A stretch of DNA of 64,000 nucleotides from Paludibacteraceae bacterium (lineage in GTDB: Bacteria; Bacteroidota; Bacteroidia; Bacteroidales; Paludibacteraceae), in the NCBI GenBank assembly GCA_024693065.1, contig JAILLP010000011.1:186001-250000 (forward strand), given 5' to 3'. The stretch's first letter is position 1, and every line of letters begins with the position of its first letter. Of this stretch, positions 63,917-64,000 are shown in pieces. The notes under the pieces were generated by a model that saw nothing but the letters and a program-made list of their open reading frames with translations, searched no databases and was not told the origin of the DNA. The position numbers and the translations under genes were made by a program.

Positions 63917-64000
63917 CCTACATGATTCGCACGACCTAAGCCCTGGAAGGGCGACATCCCCCAGGCAGGGGTGTAAACCCCTGTGCACGAAACGGCGGGT
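63917..64000. repeat. GC-rich dispersed repeat, copy 2, cut by the window end
   Basis: Shares CCTACA-GA--CGCACGACC with 41955-42042 and contains inverted CAGGGG-TGTAAA-CCCCTG (63966-63983). It follows a heptamer array as copy 1 does. It likely continues past the window. Confidence 0.5.

Overview
The window comes from a member of the Bacteroidota, most likely the order Bacteroidales. Several signs agree. It has SusC/SusD outer-membrane pairs. Its promoters follow the Bacteroidota sigma pattern, a TTG or TTTG about 18-22 bases before TAnnTTTG. It has surface proteins with C-termini of the type IX secretion kind, WG-repeat proteins and Listeria-Bacteroides repeats. Ribosome binding sites are weak and AT-rich, and the rpsL-rpsG-fusA-rpsJ cluster lacks tuf. 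The species cannot be named from the sequence alone.

Layout. 1-6.6 kb: the end of a TonB-dependent receptor, a sugar/H+ symporter of the FucP/GluP type with a ROK-family sugar kinase, and a succinate:acetate-type CoA-transferase. 6.7-17.2 kb: a 1167-residue surface protein with 15 repeats, then a three-gene SusC-SusD-surface glycan-binding operon without any glycosidase. 17.3-23 kb: tRNA-Leu(UAG), topoisomerase IV/gyrase-type subunit A, a TonB-C domain protein, shikimate kinase and GMP synthase. 23.2-34.4 kb: a one-repeat voltage-gated channel, a pair of exported repeat-domain proteins, a WG-repeat protein, PriA, a DEAD-box helicase, a low-molecular-weight phosphatase, a lipoprotein on the minus strand and a uracil-DNA-glycosylase-like protein.

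34.5-39.7 kb is the most unusual part. Two neighbouring transcription units start with closely related promoters and roughly 300-base leaders. The first carries a calpain-type (C2) protease, a chagasin-type (I42) cysteine-protease inhibitor and a papain-type (C1) protease. The second carries a gingipain-like (C25-fold) protein that seems to lack its catalytic histidine. None of the four proteins has a visible Sec signal peptide. Both units end in related GTCCGC/GCGGAC hairpins. This looks like a cysteine-protease/inhibitor island, perhaps an undescribed system.

39.8-41.8 kb: a 7TM-HD phosphodiesterase (PgpH type) on the minus strand. 42.1-60.2 kb: the complete str-S10-spc-alpha ribosomal supercluster, 33 genes on one strand from rpsL to rplQ, with fusA, secY, map, infA and rpoA, ended by a strong terminator. 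It includes the short genes rpmD and rpmJ. 60.3-64 kb: pyrH, an 80-base tandem repeat, a transglutaminase-like exported protein, an EamA transporter, a PH-domain-like protein, and dispersed repeats running off the window end.
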